A stretch of 64,000 nucleotides of DNA from NCBI GenBank assembly GCA_040954595.2, contig CM082582.2, positions 2,480,001 to 2,544,000 on the forward strand, written 5' to 3'. Origin of the DNA: Balanoglossus misakiensis (Eukaryota > Hemichordata). The notes beneath the pieces were generated by a model. The model saw only the letters and a list, made by a program, of their open reading frames with translations. It was not told the DNA's origin and made no database searches. The first letter of the stretch is position 1; the number at the start of each line of letters is the position of its first letter. A program made the translations under genes and the position numbers. Below are positions 43,135-55,535 of this stretch, piece by piece.

Positions 43135-43370
43135 AGACGACGTGACCTGGCTCAAGCAGAGAACTGAAAGAATGAATGAATGAATGGGGAAACAAAGGAC
43201 GGCCAGTCTGACGCTAAGGGCCGTGTGCACAGGCCAAGCTGATTGGTCAGAAACGAAGCAGTAAAGGTCAGCACCAACGGCGCTGATTGGTCGAGGAAAT
43301 GGAGGTGGGGCTAGTGAAGACCACCTCGGTGTGTTCACAAAAAGCATCTGTGACACAACACAGATTTTAC
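43135..43370 (-). repeat. Ngaro split repeat A1 (outer)
   Basis: Partner of 38158-38393; forms the 5' end of the element on the minus strand. Confidence 0.9.
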
Positions 43371-45894
43371 GCAATAACAATGTTTCTAATATAAAGAACT
43401 ATGGTTTAGACACCCATCCGTATTTCAAATCCCATTTGAACATTGTCATGTTGTAAGATGTACCATTTTTTATCATTTTCAAAGACAGTGATGATACCGA
43501 AAAGCGTCCCCTTCTCTGTGATAGTTTTGGGAACATGCATGGATAGCTATTGACCCTGAGTGTATCACCACCAGGGGAGGGTAGAAATTCACAATCTTTC
43601 GACATTCATATATTTTCCTTTTGTCATTCTGTATACACTTTCCTTCTGTAGTTTTTCTCTAGCAATTTATGTTTTAAGTATGTGAGAAATAACACAATAG
43701 CTTAATTACAGACACTATAATTGGTGTTCAAGAATGTGGTCGAAAAACAATTTGTTTCACTAACAACAATGACATGAATAATTTTATATCATTGCTACAA
43801 AAATGCTGGGAGTTGTGATCGTGCCTGGGGAGTGATGACTGCTGACAGTCTAAAGCTTGAGTACCTGGGAAGGGTGCTAATTGCTCTGACTGACTCGATA
43901 ACTCTACTATTAATGTGGATTAATTAAATGTTGACAGAATGAAGAGTGCAGATATGAAGTCAAGTTTGGCCCACAAAACTTCAGTTATGTGTTCCACTAT
44001 TTATGAAAAAGCAAATTAATTTAATAACTTCACATTGCAATAGTAAACCAAGTAGTCATTACCATCACATGAATGTCGCCAAAAACCAACATGAGAACGT
44101 GGAATGAGAATTGTGTAATATTAATTGCAGCTTCCGCAATATATTTTGTTTGACCCATTATATTTACATTTTGTGCAGGGATTGTTTTGCCATTTATGGC
44201 TGTGTACAATCGAATCTGCAAAACTGATAACAGTTTCATAAATACTCTGTGTGCCATCATGATTCTGACAAATAGATGCTTATTTTTCTTTGTAGTGCAG
44301 CTTGTATTTACTTATTGACTTTTATACAGATACAGTCTTCAAAATCAAATGATTAGCTAGACGATGCAATCCCAACAAAACTAACTTGCCAGTTGAACTC
44401 AAGACTGCAACATCGTGCTATGGTGTAATTTGTGAATGAATTTCAAGGCAATGTTAATGACACAACAATGTAATGGCTTCCCAGGAAGATAAAGACCCAC
44501 AGGTAAGTTACTTTTGAACTGAATTTACGCTGTCCGTCTCATCATGACCACCCATAATCTATCAACAGGTGTTTCAGAATAAATATCCGTCTGCTGAGAT
44601 TTTTCTTGGTTCAAGTGGACTGAAACATTTGAACGACAAAATTTACAAATTACCACCCGGACAGAACGTGTCGCAGCAAAATTAAAGTTGTGAAAACTTG
44701 ACAAATTGTCGATGAAATTCAACACTGCAGACAGCAACTTGTAGACACGGCAATATATGTGTGCTCACATTTGCATGTTAGCTCCAATTGCAAGTCAGCT
44801 CAAACCAGCTCTGTGCTATGCGCGTTTTGTACGCCTAAAATATTAGTCCATGAATCTGACTTGTTCTACAAGACATCAAATGACTGTCCAAACATCTGTG
44901 GAAAGGTGAATCAGTCAGTCAGTCTATCCGTCAGTTGTGAGTGGGGTGTCTGTGTTGGATCGAGAGACTGTGAGTGGGGCACACAACTTTTAACAATGAC
45001 ATCATGGAAACTGTTTGTTGTTTGTGCTGGACGTACAAAGTTTTTACTAGTAATAAATTGCTCGTCATATTTTATTATCACAATCCAAAGTTTTCAATCT
45101 ATGTCTGTATTACTGTATAGTCAATCATTCTCGAGTCTGATTAGCATCTCTTCAGTGGCTCACTCCACATAGATACCAATTACCATATCAACAGACAATG
45201 ACCTTTCTGACCTGTGCGAGTTCATTCAAGGTGACACAATTGTCGATTGTAAGCGAACAGTGTTTCAGCCGCACTCAGTTTAATGTCATGCTAACCTATG
45301 ATCACTTGGCTATCAGGTTTTATTGGGCCAGTGGCATGCTTGATCTAGATGTTATTTTTGGAAGCAAAGTTGACGGCTAGATACTAGACTAGGATAGTGC
45401 ATGATCACATACACGCCAAGATGAATCATTATAAACACAGAAATCATAGTGTCCTTCATAGTTGCATAGGTGTATGCAGGGACAGTTAAATTCTCTTCAT
45501 CTTAATTTCATTCAAAAGCCTTGAATGCTAAATTTTCATGTTGGGATCGGTACGTAACAGCTTGAAAATGTAATTCGCCCATGCATTCAAATTTAGATAA
45601 CAAGAAACAATGTTCTCTTTGTGTAGCCCTTATTAGAAAGGACAGGTATGGTCCCCTTTGGCCATAATGCCCTGACCATATCATCGATCGCCTCATGGTA
45701 TCACACAAACAAACACACAAAATGTTGAGTGGTTTACGAGGGTACTCGTTCTAAGCTATTTTCTTCATGATGTTTAGAGATGGCAAAACGTTGACAATAG
45801 CAAAGATGCTGAAAGCCAGTTACCAAACATTCTTTGAGAAATTGTGTTAAAGATGTATGATCAGTAAAATTGACCGTGTTGTTATTTCTCTTAA
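43371..45894. other. Intergenic, no gene supported
   Basis: AT-rich with scattered small ORFs lacking any recognisable similarity. A possible short first exon on the plus strand is noted at 44473-44502 (see finding). Confidence 0.45.
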
Positions 45895-46688
45895 GATGGG
45901 TCCCTGGGATCTTTTTGCCCGTTGCTATGGGCCTTTATAGGACATTACACCCCGATTTGGACTAAGCCGTTTTCAGAGTCTAACAAGGGGCTGGTAACTA
46001 GTTGAAAATCTGCACGATTGTGAGCGCGCGCCCCCTGACGCCATTGATATGCAAATTAGCTAGGTCAAATTTCAAAAGCCTAAGGCTTTTTATTCCGTGA
46101 CCTCAAAAACGAACTTGATACGTATTCATTAGTTGCTTGAACCAGGGAAGATCGTGACGGATTTTGTTTTCGAATATTATCGTTGTATCCTACGATTTCA
46201 GCATACCCGTACCACACCTGAAAAAGTCATCGATTTTGGGTGTTTTTGGACGCACTCTTCCACTGGTATCGCTTCTTAACACGACGAAAACCGAAAAAAC
46301 GATCCGTCACACTATGCGGAAGTGCGTTCTCAACAAGCAGGTCAAATTTGGCTGGCCTACGTCGCCTGTGAAAAAAGCCTTAGGGATTTTTGTGAACGGT
46401 ACAAAATCTCTGTGTACAAAACATTGGATTTTTAGCGTTCGATCCAGTTACTGTGGTTACAGGACGCGCACGCTATCGCTGACCGCTGCTTTGCCGTATT
46501 AGCGTGGCGGCCTATGGCCGGGCGGTAGCTGCCGTAAACATACTCAGACAGGGGGTGTGCACACAATCGTGCGTATTTTTAACTAGTTACAAGCCCCTTG
46601 TCGGACGTTCATAACGGTTTCGATCAAAATTGAGTGTAGTGTCCTATAAAGGCCCATAGCAACGAGCAAAAAGATCCCAGGGACCCAT
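45895..46688. mobile_element. TIR element with TTAA target duplication
   Basis: gatgggtccctgggatcttt at the left matches the inverse of the right end, bordered by TTAA at 45891-45894 and 46689-46692. Terminal homology extends with gaps through about 140 bp (actagtt and cacgattgtg blocks). About 794 bp; the 112-codon frame inside has no recognisable features. Non-autonomous piggyBac-like element by TTAA. Confidence 0.8.
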
Positions 46689-46723
46689 CTTAATTGTACA
46701 TTTTTGGTTTCTCCTTAAATTAA

Positions 46724-47076
46724 ATATGGCGTTTACTGTAATTTGAATCATGGGAAAAAAAGCGCCAGGACCAACTTCCGCCCACCATGGTGTGGGTGAT
46801 AACATTCTCCGATTGGTGTCACTGGGCGACAGACTAGGCGTATTTTCATAGCTATTGTTTGTTCTTTGCATCAGTTGATAAACAATCATCAGCAAAGTCG
46901 AAAATTTGTCATCTATTGACAGTTTTCATGAGCTATAACCCATGAAAAATATGCAAATACGCTTAGCTTGTGATGCAGTGATACCAATCGGAAAATGGTA
47001 TCACCCACACCAAGGTGGGCGGAAGTTGGTCCTGGCGCTTTTTTTCCCATGATTCAAATTACAGTAAACGCCATAT
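46724..47076. mobile_element. Foldback MITE with long terminal inverted repeats
   Basis: atatggcgtttactgtaatt at 46724 onward is mirrored by the inverse at 47076 downward, with inverted similarity of about 100 bp including the caacttccgcccacc block. Total 353 bp, central loop about 150 bp. Confidence 0.8.
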
Positions 47077-47490
47077 TGGAAATTCTGCCAACTTTCCCTA
47101 GATTTTGTAAAAAATCGCGCGACCTATACATGGCGAATATGTTTTTTTCTGAAAGAGTGACATCAAAGCTACCAAATTATGTAGAAATCAGCTACGCCTG
47201 ATTTCTCCTTTAATAGGATAACATGGTGAAAGCAGGCGATCTGATGTCAGATGAAGCAAATTTTTCATGGTATTTTGGAGTTACTGAATGAAGCTAGACT
47301 TTGAGGATTATTTTTCAGATTTTAGGTTTGCATTTAAAAACAAAACACTTTGTTCTTTGTCCATGTAATGTCTTTAATCATTTTATATGTTTTAAATAAA
47401 ATTACCTTTTAAGTGAATTTTATTATGTGAGCAGTTTTTTGTTGATGCACGATGGGAGGAAGTGTATCGGCTTGAAATATGCATTTACCG

Positions 47491-47554
47491 ATTTGTTGCT
47501 ATTGATCTGCTTTGAAATGCAGTTGCATCTCAAAGCAGATTAATAGTAACAAAT
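47491..47554. repeat. 31-bp near-perfect palindrome
   Basis: 47491-47521 pairs with 47524-47554 at 28 of 31 positions with a 2-nt centre. Confidence 0.8.
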
Positions 47555-47924
47555 TTACAGCAAAGGTGAATAAGAAGGAAAGGTCAAATCCTGACAATGA
47601 AGGATGACCCCAGAATTGTGACCTTTGGGGTAATTTAAATATGACCCCAAAATTATTTTGCAAATATTTGCCAACAATGATGACATAATGTATGGTAATT
47701 TCTGGAAGGGTCTGAGTTAAATATACGTAAAAATACCAGGAATGTGAACTCAACTATGCAAATGTAAATGTCTGTGATGATGATGTAATGGATGCTAATA
47801 ACACAGTCATGCAAATAGCAAGGAAGATATGCACTGAGAATGTGTACAAATACGTTGGAATGTTTATAGTGTGCACTTGATCTGCATTGGTCTGCGTTGT
47901 GCACACCCGTGATCTTCATAGATA

Positions 47925-48065
47925 TACGTGCACGTATACTAACACATTGGTATGTTCCATATACGTGAATATACGTCACATATACGTGGTGCAGATTGTA
48001 GATGTACAACTGTGCAGACTATTGTATACTTGCGCATATTCCTAATCTACGTGTCCATATACGTG
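47925..48065. promoter_or_regulatory. Cluster of six TACGTG motifs
   Basis: TACGTG at 47925, 47962, 47983, 48048 and 48060 and its inverse CACGTA at 47931. ACGTG is the core bound by bHLH-PAS factors. No adjacent gene is recognised, so function is speculative. Confidence 0.3.
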
Positions 48066-51000
48066 AAAATACTGAATGTATATCAACCTTTTTGCCCTGT
48101 GGGGGGTATTCCGAATGTGCCCTTCCTATGATAGCTGCAAAAATTGTAGCCTAGATGGGCTGGTTGATCAAGCCCGTCAGCGATCAACCAGCCCACCAAA
48201 GCTACAATTATTGGACCTATTCTTATGATAGCTGGATCCATAGGGTAAACTGTACAAAACAAATCATTGTCAGTATAAAATGTGGTAACTTTTGGCTTTT
48301 GTTTCTTCTCATTGAATTTCGACATCGCAAAGAAATTTTATATGTCAGTCAATACTTATAACATTGAAATATGCATGAAGTTGCACAGTTCATATAAATA
48401 TTACACCACTGGCTACTAAGCTATATCATGCCACTTTTATGACCCCTTTTGACCTCCTGATCCTGGAATTTTGTTGGTGTGAGTATACAATTTCGAGTTT
48501 ACCAACCACGCTATTAAATCAATGCATTTTTTCTCATCCTTGAACAAAACTGTTAAACATTGCCTGTGTTAGAAAGATTAGCTGTTGTATTTAACATTGA
48601 ATGATGAATGATGTCAAACCAACAAATCACCAGGATGTAAGGTCACACAGGGGTCATGAAAGAGGCCTGTAAGATACTCTTGTTCTCTGCCCACTTTCTA
48701 ACCCTGCTGTCACTACCAGCAGCAGGAATGGGACAGGGGTCCAGGCTATATCTATAGGACTGTTTGCTAACATTAAGTGTGTTTACTTGAGTAAGTTGGG
48801 TACTATGATAGGAATTGTCACCATTACTGTAGGGGGAGACATGAGTCTACCTGGTTGATTTATATTTTACATGTTGTGCTTAGATTAATAGAAATAATTG
48901 ATGCATGGTTACTTAGGAACACTTCCATAACTAGTCTGCATTTTACCTCTGCCAAATAGTAAAGAAAAAAAAATCAGAGAATAGGCAGAGTAGAAACTAA
49001 GCTGCACTCCCCTAACAATAAAATGGTTTACCCGTAAGTCTAATGTGATGCATCGTGTCATTCAATTTGTGTCAATAAAATGGCAACCACTTCAGTGTTC
49101 AGTGCAAACAGTGTGTGACATACCTTTCCACCTGACCAAATCTATTAGAAACACATTTTTTGAAAAGAATTTGTTTTAAAGGGGCAGCTGCTATGACATT
49201 TGGGATATTAACTACAGTAAAACCTGTCTGAACAGAACACTGAAGGCACTGAAGAAATTGTAAAGGTTCTTTTAATATGTGATTCTATGTCGAAGGGACT
49301 GAAACGGTGTTCAGTATAGACAGGTTTCAAGATTAGACAGGGTTTGGTTTTGACAGGTTTTACTGAAGGTTGAAAATTAATTCTATGTAGCCACTGAAGT
49401 TTCTTGTGCTACTCCCAACAATATGTTGGAACCCACAATTTATGTATAAAATACCTTCCACTAAATATTCAAATGTCACCAAAAACATTTGACTCTAAAT
49501 AAATAAATAAATAAATATATTCAATAAACACATATTTTGAAGACAAGTTGCATATTTGCTTGTAAAAGTAGTAAAATCTGTGATAGCATTACACACCCAC
49601 AGGCAATGTTGACAAGTGAAGTAAGGGTATATTAGCATGCTGTTTGGAGTTGTTTTTGTTGTTGTTGTTGTTCCTTCATTCCTCCTCGAAATGAGAAGAG
49701 TTACATCAACACATTAAATTACAGAGGTACTACTATACTAAATTATATAAGACGGCTTCCGACAAGAAGCATTTCACGGTACTAAATTCAGTTCGCAAGG
49801 CATATTTGTACAAGGTCCAGCACATTTTCTTGAAGAGTTGCTTGTTCACCAGACTCCTAGTAGTCAACCATGTAAATTCTATCTCCTAAAATATTAGCAA
49901 TGAAGGCAAGATCATTTGAGTTGTAAAGTGTTGTAGAAACAGTAATGCTCATTTTGTCGAAAAGACAGTTCCAAAAAGAGTCCCTTGCTGTTGTTGTATG
50001 ACATTATGACATATTAAGATAGACCAATCTAAGTTGTAAAATAAAATCATGAAAATAATGCAAAAGTGGCATCTCTTGAGATTTTATGCAAGGGCAATTG
50101 ACACATGACCCACCACACACGTACTGATAAGAAAGGGAGTATATAAGAACCACGTTGGCAAACATTTTAAGGCAAATATTGACCAGCTGTCATAAAACCG
50201 TCAGATATTTTATTGCTCTTATAGAGAATGGCCTTCACCTGTATCTGATTACATGTTGGAGTCAGTGAGACTCCATGTGTACCAGCCTCCAGTGTGTAAT
50301 TGTTATCAGCACCGCTCAAGTTAATTCATACTTATTGTATTAAAACTTAAACGTTTACTATTGTTCCTATTAGCCAACATCGATTGAATTGTTATTAATA
50401 TCAGCGTGTTCACACTCACTCATGTACTAAGTAAAGAAGTGTAAATGACATCCCTGTCCACACAAGACCACTATAAAAGTCATAAGTTTGACCTTCCATT
50501 AATTAGGTTTCTGTGACTATTCCCTAGGTATTGTTGTTTTTGATATTCTGATGGTTTAGTTTGAAGTTTATTGACATGCTGTCTGTTCAGCTTGATATGT
50601 ACAGGTACATATCAGAAGCAATTTACTATGAGTCTAAAAGATTAAATACTGTTTGTTATATTGGCTTTACGGGTATAGACTTTGACAGAAACCACTCAAC
50701 ACACTTAATTTATAGCTCAGAATGTTTGTTTAGTCGCTAGCAAATAAATAACACTCCACCACAATCAAGTAACAAACAAGCAAACACTTTTCTACCAGAT
50801 CGCGTTAAAGTCAGGAATTATCATGAGCTACAGTTTATACAGCTTTTTGGCAAATATTGTCGCAACCATGGTCCTTTTAGAGCGATAGTTTCTGAATTGC
50901 CATAAGAGGCTGTGGTATATTTGCATGTTTTAATTATTAATCAGGCAATTCAAGCTTCCGGGACACAGTACCATTCAGCACATGCGTCTCATAAATGTAT

Positions 51001-52570
51001 GGACATGTAAATTTTAAGTGTTACTTTGCCATGCCGATTGGCATAATTTTTTCTACTGCAGATCGCTGCCCTGCGTGAGTGTTGGGTGATTGATGGTGAT
51101 TCCCTCCGCCGTTTCGGCTTTTCGTGTAAATCACAGTCGAGGAGTTTACGTGTATTTAATGCATGTTCGCGTGTCCGCTTATTATCCAGAGACTTCAGTG
51201 GAGTCGCCTAGGTGTGACTGTCATAAGGATACCGCTCGAACAAGTATACAGTAAATCATGACATGTTGAGTAGATATTGTATTTCAAGAGATATATTTTA
51301 GAAAATTGGGCCAATGTAGCCTCTACAGGCAGAATTGTGTGTATATTGGAGAGAAAAAAATCATTCAGACTATATTACAGTTCTGTATTCAAACCCATGT
51401 CCACGATCCTATACATGCAGTGATAGGACAGGCATACATTTCAGGCTCTGTCACGTCACTGTGTCTACAGCACTTTATATAGCTATGTCAACCCAGCTGT
51501 CACATATATTGTGAATGGCTAACGCCATAACGGCATCATCCCTGTATTCTGACTATTCGTAATGGTAATAAAATAGTAAAAGTACTGAAATGACTGGTAC
51601 GCCATACAGCATTACAATCAACAAAAAGTAAAAAAATAAATAAAAAAGTAAACAAAAAAAACAGGAAAACATTTTAAAATACCAATAAAATTATGAAACT
51701 ACTAGAAGGGGTAACGGCTGAGAAAGCGGGTAGAAAGACTTGCAAATTAGACTTAGGTGGCGCAGCTTCACCAGCAAACGTCTTCACCCAAGCGCCATTG
51801 GAATGCTAATCTCAACAACAGATTTTACCTCATTTCAAGCATCAGAATGAAAAAAAATAGCGTCAAGGACACTGTGGTCCCATTTGAGGATTATGCGGAA
51901 ACAGTGACACACCAGATAAAAATTACAGGTGACATTGCTATCAGATATGATCTTACCATATAGAAATATGGAATGTAAAAAAATTATTAAGGAACATGCC
52001 CAATAAACTGTCATGTGTCATGGCAGTCTTACAACTGATGCTAGAAAAAAAATTGACCAAAAATTGTCTGTACAAACACAAATGAGAAGAAACTTCTTTC
52101 AGTCAGCCCTGGAACAGACACATGTGTTATGAAATTATATCCTAAATTTCAAAGCAATCAGAGAAAAAACTAATTTCAAAGCAATCCAACAAGCAGTTTC
52201 ACAGAAAATATTTGTTCAAAAGTGGCAAAACACAAATATGCAAATATCACCAAAATTTTGCAAATCTTACTTCAATCACTACAAGGAACATGCTGCCAAA
52301 GTTCAATGCAATATGACAAGCAGTTTCAGAAAAAAAAATTGACAAAAATTGCAAAAGTTTCCCCGATAACACATTTATGCAGATATCAATTTTTTTTACA
52401 GCATATTACTTAGGTTACCCCTACGAACATGCCTACCAAATTGCAAAGCCATCTGGCATGCGGTTTTAAGGAAAAAAAAAATTGACCAAATATGGCAAAT
52501 ATTGCTCAAAATAATAAATATGCAAATTTTGCAACAATTTGAACGAAACTATGGTTACTCAGACAACCAT
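48066..52570. other. Intergenic, no gene supported
   Basis: Holds a hairpin at about 48155-48205 (gggctggttgatc and its inverse), the MITE at 49215-49364, a (GTT)n tract near 49645-49670 and repetitive AT-rich DNA at 51960-52560 (words such as caagcagtttca and attgacc recur). No coding features found. Confidence 0.45.
49215..49364. mobile_element. MITE, cagtaaaacc family, copy 2
   Basis: cagtaaaacctgtc at the left and the inverse gacaggttttactg at the right. Shares internal text with 36025-36194. Confidence 0.7.
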
Positions 52571-52794
52571 TAGATAGATAGATAGATAGATAGTTTTATT
52601 TCACCAGAAAGATGCATTTTACATAACTGGTGCGGACCAGGGAAGTAGTTCTAGTGGAACTAGTCGTGTCCCTGGCCCTAAATACATACAAATCATTGAA
52701 ACAATTAATATAATTGCCAATTCATATCACAAAACAATAGTTGGTAGTCAAACAACGCAGTGACAAAGTAAACAGGTTTATAAAAGAGGTTAAA

Positions 52795-53898
52795 TTAATC
52801 TATGCTCAACAGATACATTTTCAGAGAGCTTTTAAATAAGTTCCTTGATTGAATTGATTTTATTTGTGTAGGAATTTCATTCCAATGCTTGGCAATAGAA
52901 TAGTATAAATTATTTTGAGATGAAGTAAGTTTTACTTTGGGAAGCGTAAACTTATCAGTAGAGGCAAATCTTGTAAAATATTTGTGTGATACAAATGAAG
53001 CATAGCGATCTAGTGAGTGGGCGTAATGCCCTGCCTTTAGATCATACGCAAAAACACAAGTTTGAAATTTACAGAGTTTGTAAACATTAAGAATTCCAAG
53101 TTGCTGAAAAAGTGGTGCGCTATGTGTATTGGGGCTAGAAAATGTTATAAGTCTTACAAGTCTCTTTTGCAATTTGAAAATACAATCTAAATAGGTTTTA
53201 TACGCATTTCCCTATATTTCGATACAATACATTATATGGGGAAGGATAAGACAATTGTATAATAATAAAATTATAGACTTAGGGAGATCATGGCGTACAT
53301 ATGAAATAATACCGATTTTTTGGCTAACCTTCTTAAAGATAATGTTGATGTGAGACTTCCAGGATAATGATGAGTCAAGAGTAACTCCAAGATAAATAGC
53401 AGAAGAAACTTTATGTAATGGTAAATCAGAGACATATAAATCTCCCTCAGGCTTAAACTTCGCCTGGGCTGTTTTGAAAATAACATAGTTTGTTTTGTCA
53501 ATATTAATAGTAAGTTTATTTGACTTACACCAGGTCTGTACTTTAGTTAGCTCAACATTCAGAGTGGCAATATCAATTTTGTCCTGCTTATCTGAACAAA
53601 ATAAATTGGTATCGTCAGCAAATAACCTGAATTGAAAATAGTCTGAGGAACTGCAGATATCATTTATATATACTAAAAAAAGAAGTGGACCTAGAATTGA
53701 TCCCTGTGGAATCCCACAGGAGATCCTTTTCGCTTTTGAAGTGCAATTATTGACCTTGACATACTGCTGTCGGTCTTCTATATAAGTCTTAAACCAATTA
53801 AGTGTGGATCCCCTAATCCCATAGTGGCATAGCTTAGCTAACAAAATTGTGTGGTTAATCGTATCAAATGCCTTTTTAAAATCAATAAAGATACCAAT
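52795..53898 (-). pseudogene. LINE copy A, RT C-terminal half
   Basis: Encodes IDFKKAFDTINHTILLAKL, GIPQGSILGPLLFLVYINDI, LFADDTNLFCSD and a C-terminal SLKMYLLSID. One nonsense codon (53212-53214) interrupts it. The downstream part (53172-52795) is open. Confidence 0.85.
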
Positions 53899-53903
53899 GG
53901 TAA

Positions 53904-55450
53904 ATATAGCTGCAAGCAGCGATGACGGGCCCAAGCTTAAGCCGAAGGTCAAAGGTCATAAGCGGTCACCCGAAATTTTGGCAAGAAATTTTGACCCCAT
54001 ACTGGTCCGTGTCCCACAAGAACAAAATCTCTAGCCCTATTGGTTCGCCTACAATTAGGTATGCGCATAATTAATGAGATAAAGTGTAAGGCTCCATCAG
54101 GAGTTCCATCCCTCCAAATGCCAAGGCTGTATCTGCTGTGGATGCCGAGATATGGTAAATTAGGTCAAAGGTCACCTGAGGTCACCCAAAATTTGGGCAA
54201 AAAATTTTGACCCCATACTGGTCCATGTTCAGCATAAATCAAACCTCTAGCCCTATTGGTTAGCCTGGAATTAGGTATGCACATAATTAATGAGATAAGC
54301 AGGTGTCACAGGTGACCCCAATTTTGGCTTTTCAATTTTAGTCCCAACCCTCCAAACGCCAAGTCTGTACCTGCTCTGGATGCGGAAATATAGGAAAGTA
54401 GGTCAAAGGTCACCTGAGGTCATCCAAAATTTAGGCAATTTTTTTTAACCCCATACTGGTCCATGTCCCACAAGCACGAAACCTCTAACCCTACTGGTTA
54501 GCCTGTAATTAGGTATGCACATAATTAATGAGATATGCAGGTGTCACAGGTGACCCCCATTTTGGCTTTTCAACTTTAGTCCCAACCCTCCAAACGCCAA
54601 GTCTGTACCTGCTGTGGATGCCGAGATATAGGAAAGTAGGTCAAAGGTCACCTGAGGTCACCCAAAATTTGGGCAAGAAATTTTGACCCTATACTGGTCC
54701 ATGTCTCACAAGAACGAAACCTCTAGCCCTCTTAGTTAGCCCAGAATTAGGTATGCACATAATTAATGAGTTAAGCAGGTGTTACAGGTGAGACTAAACT
54801 TGTGCCTTTTATTTTGGTGCTATTGTGCTCACTGACCAATAGACAGTCACTGTACAGGACTATTGCACAGACCTGAATTCCACAATAAGACATAGACATA
54901 GCTTAACCATAGAGGTATAATTAAAGGTATAAATTTAATAAAAAAATTAATATAAAAAAATCGGTCGATTTTTCATATTATTTTTTTTCGCTTAAAATTA
55001 TTGACAAATGCTAGGCTAGCTGCACACCAAAGTTGGAGATGGTCGGCCTAACAGATTTTGAGATATGTATGCATATTGATCCAAAATACGATGTGGTCAT
55101 AGCTTTACTATGTGAAGTATAGGCCGATGGCTTGGGCGAAAAAAATATGAAAAATAATACTTAAAAATCTTCTTCTCATAATTGACATGGCCTATGGCCT
55201 TGACATTTGGCATGTAGAACCCTGGCCATATGGCCCACAAAGTATCTTAACAGAATTTTGATATCTCCATTCATATGCAAATTAGGCCAAATTGAAAATT
55301 TTGCCCATATATGGTCATCAGGTCACATGACTAATTACACATTCACAAGGGTACTGCACCAGCTCTCATAGCCCTGCACCATTGTGCCAAATGTGAGATT
55401 TGTAGGTTCAGCCGTTTTCAAGATCTAGCTGGACAAAAAAACGACACAAG

Positions 55451-55482
<32 letters not shown>

Positions 55483-55535
55483 GAAGAAAAACCCCAGTAA
55501 TAACAATAGGGCCCAAGCCTGCTGGGCTTGGGCCC
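53904..55535 (+). mobile_element. Non-autonomous element with four DR1 motifs, TAA target duplication
   Basis: The sister LINE copy (59530-59550) shows the uninterrupted site, so the ends are exact. The element starts atatagctgcaagcagcg and ends with a hairpin, gggcccaagc (55509-55518) and its inverse (55526-55535), bordered by TAA (53901-53903 and 55536-55538). Four internal units (spacing 216, 238 and 238 bp) each carry AGGTCAAAGGTCA. The 3' end has a (GAA)n tract (about 55449-55487). No ORF of note. The 3-bp TAA duplication fits PIF/Harbinger-like transposition but is not proof. Confidence 0.82.

Larger units (their letters stand above)
37776..43370 (-). mobile_element. Ngaro-type tyrosine-recombinase retrotransposon, structurally complete
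   Basis: On the minus strand the order is A1 (43370-about 43135), gag, RT/RNase H, YR, B1 (about 38699-38394), A2 (38393-about 38158), B2 (about 38101-37776). A1 matches A2, and B1 matches B2. This is the split direct repeat layout of Ngaro elements, which insert via a tyrosine recombinase and leave no target duplication. Repeat pairs are nearly identical, so the copy is young. A frameshift near 40507 in RNase H may inactivate it. Confidence 0.9.

Noticed and set aside
44759-45172. 137-codon plus-strand ORF with many Cys and Ser
   Set aside because: No domain, no signal peptide or splice context; amino-acid usage reflects base composition.
46164-46502. 112-codon plus-strand ORF
   Set aside because: It is inside a TIR element, has no recognisable motif, and the length is expected by chance in GC-richer DNA.
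53849-54034. Plus-strand ORF across the LINE/element junction
   Set aside because: It crosses an insertion boundary between two unrelated elements.
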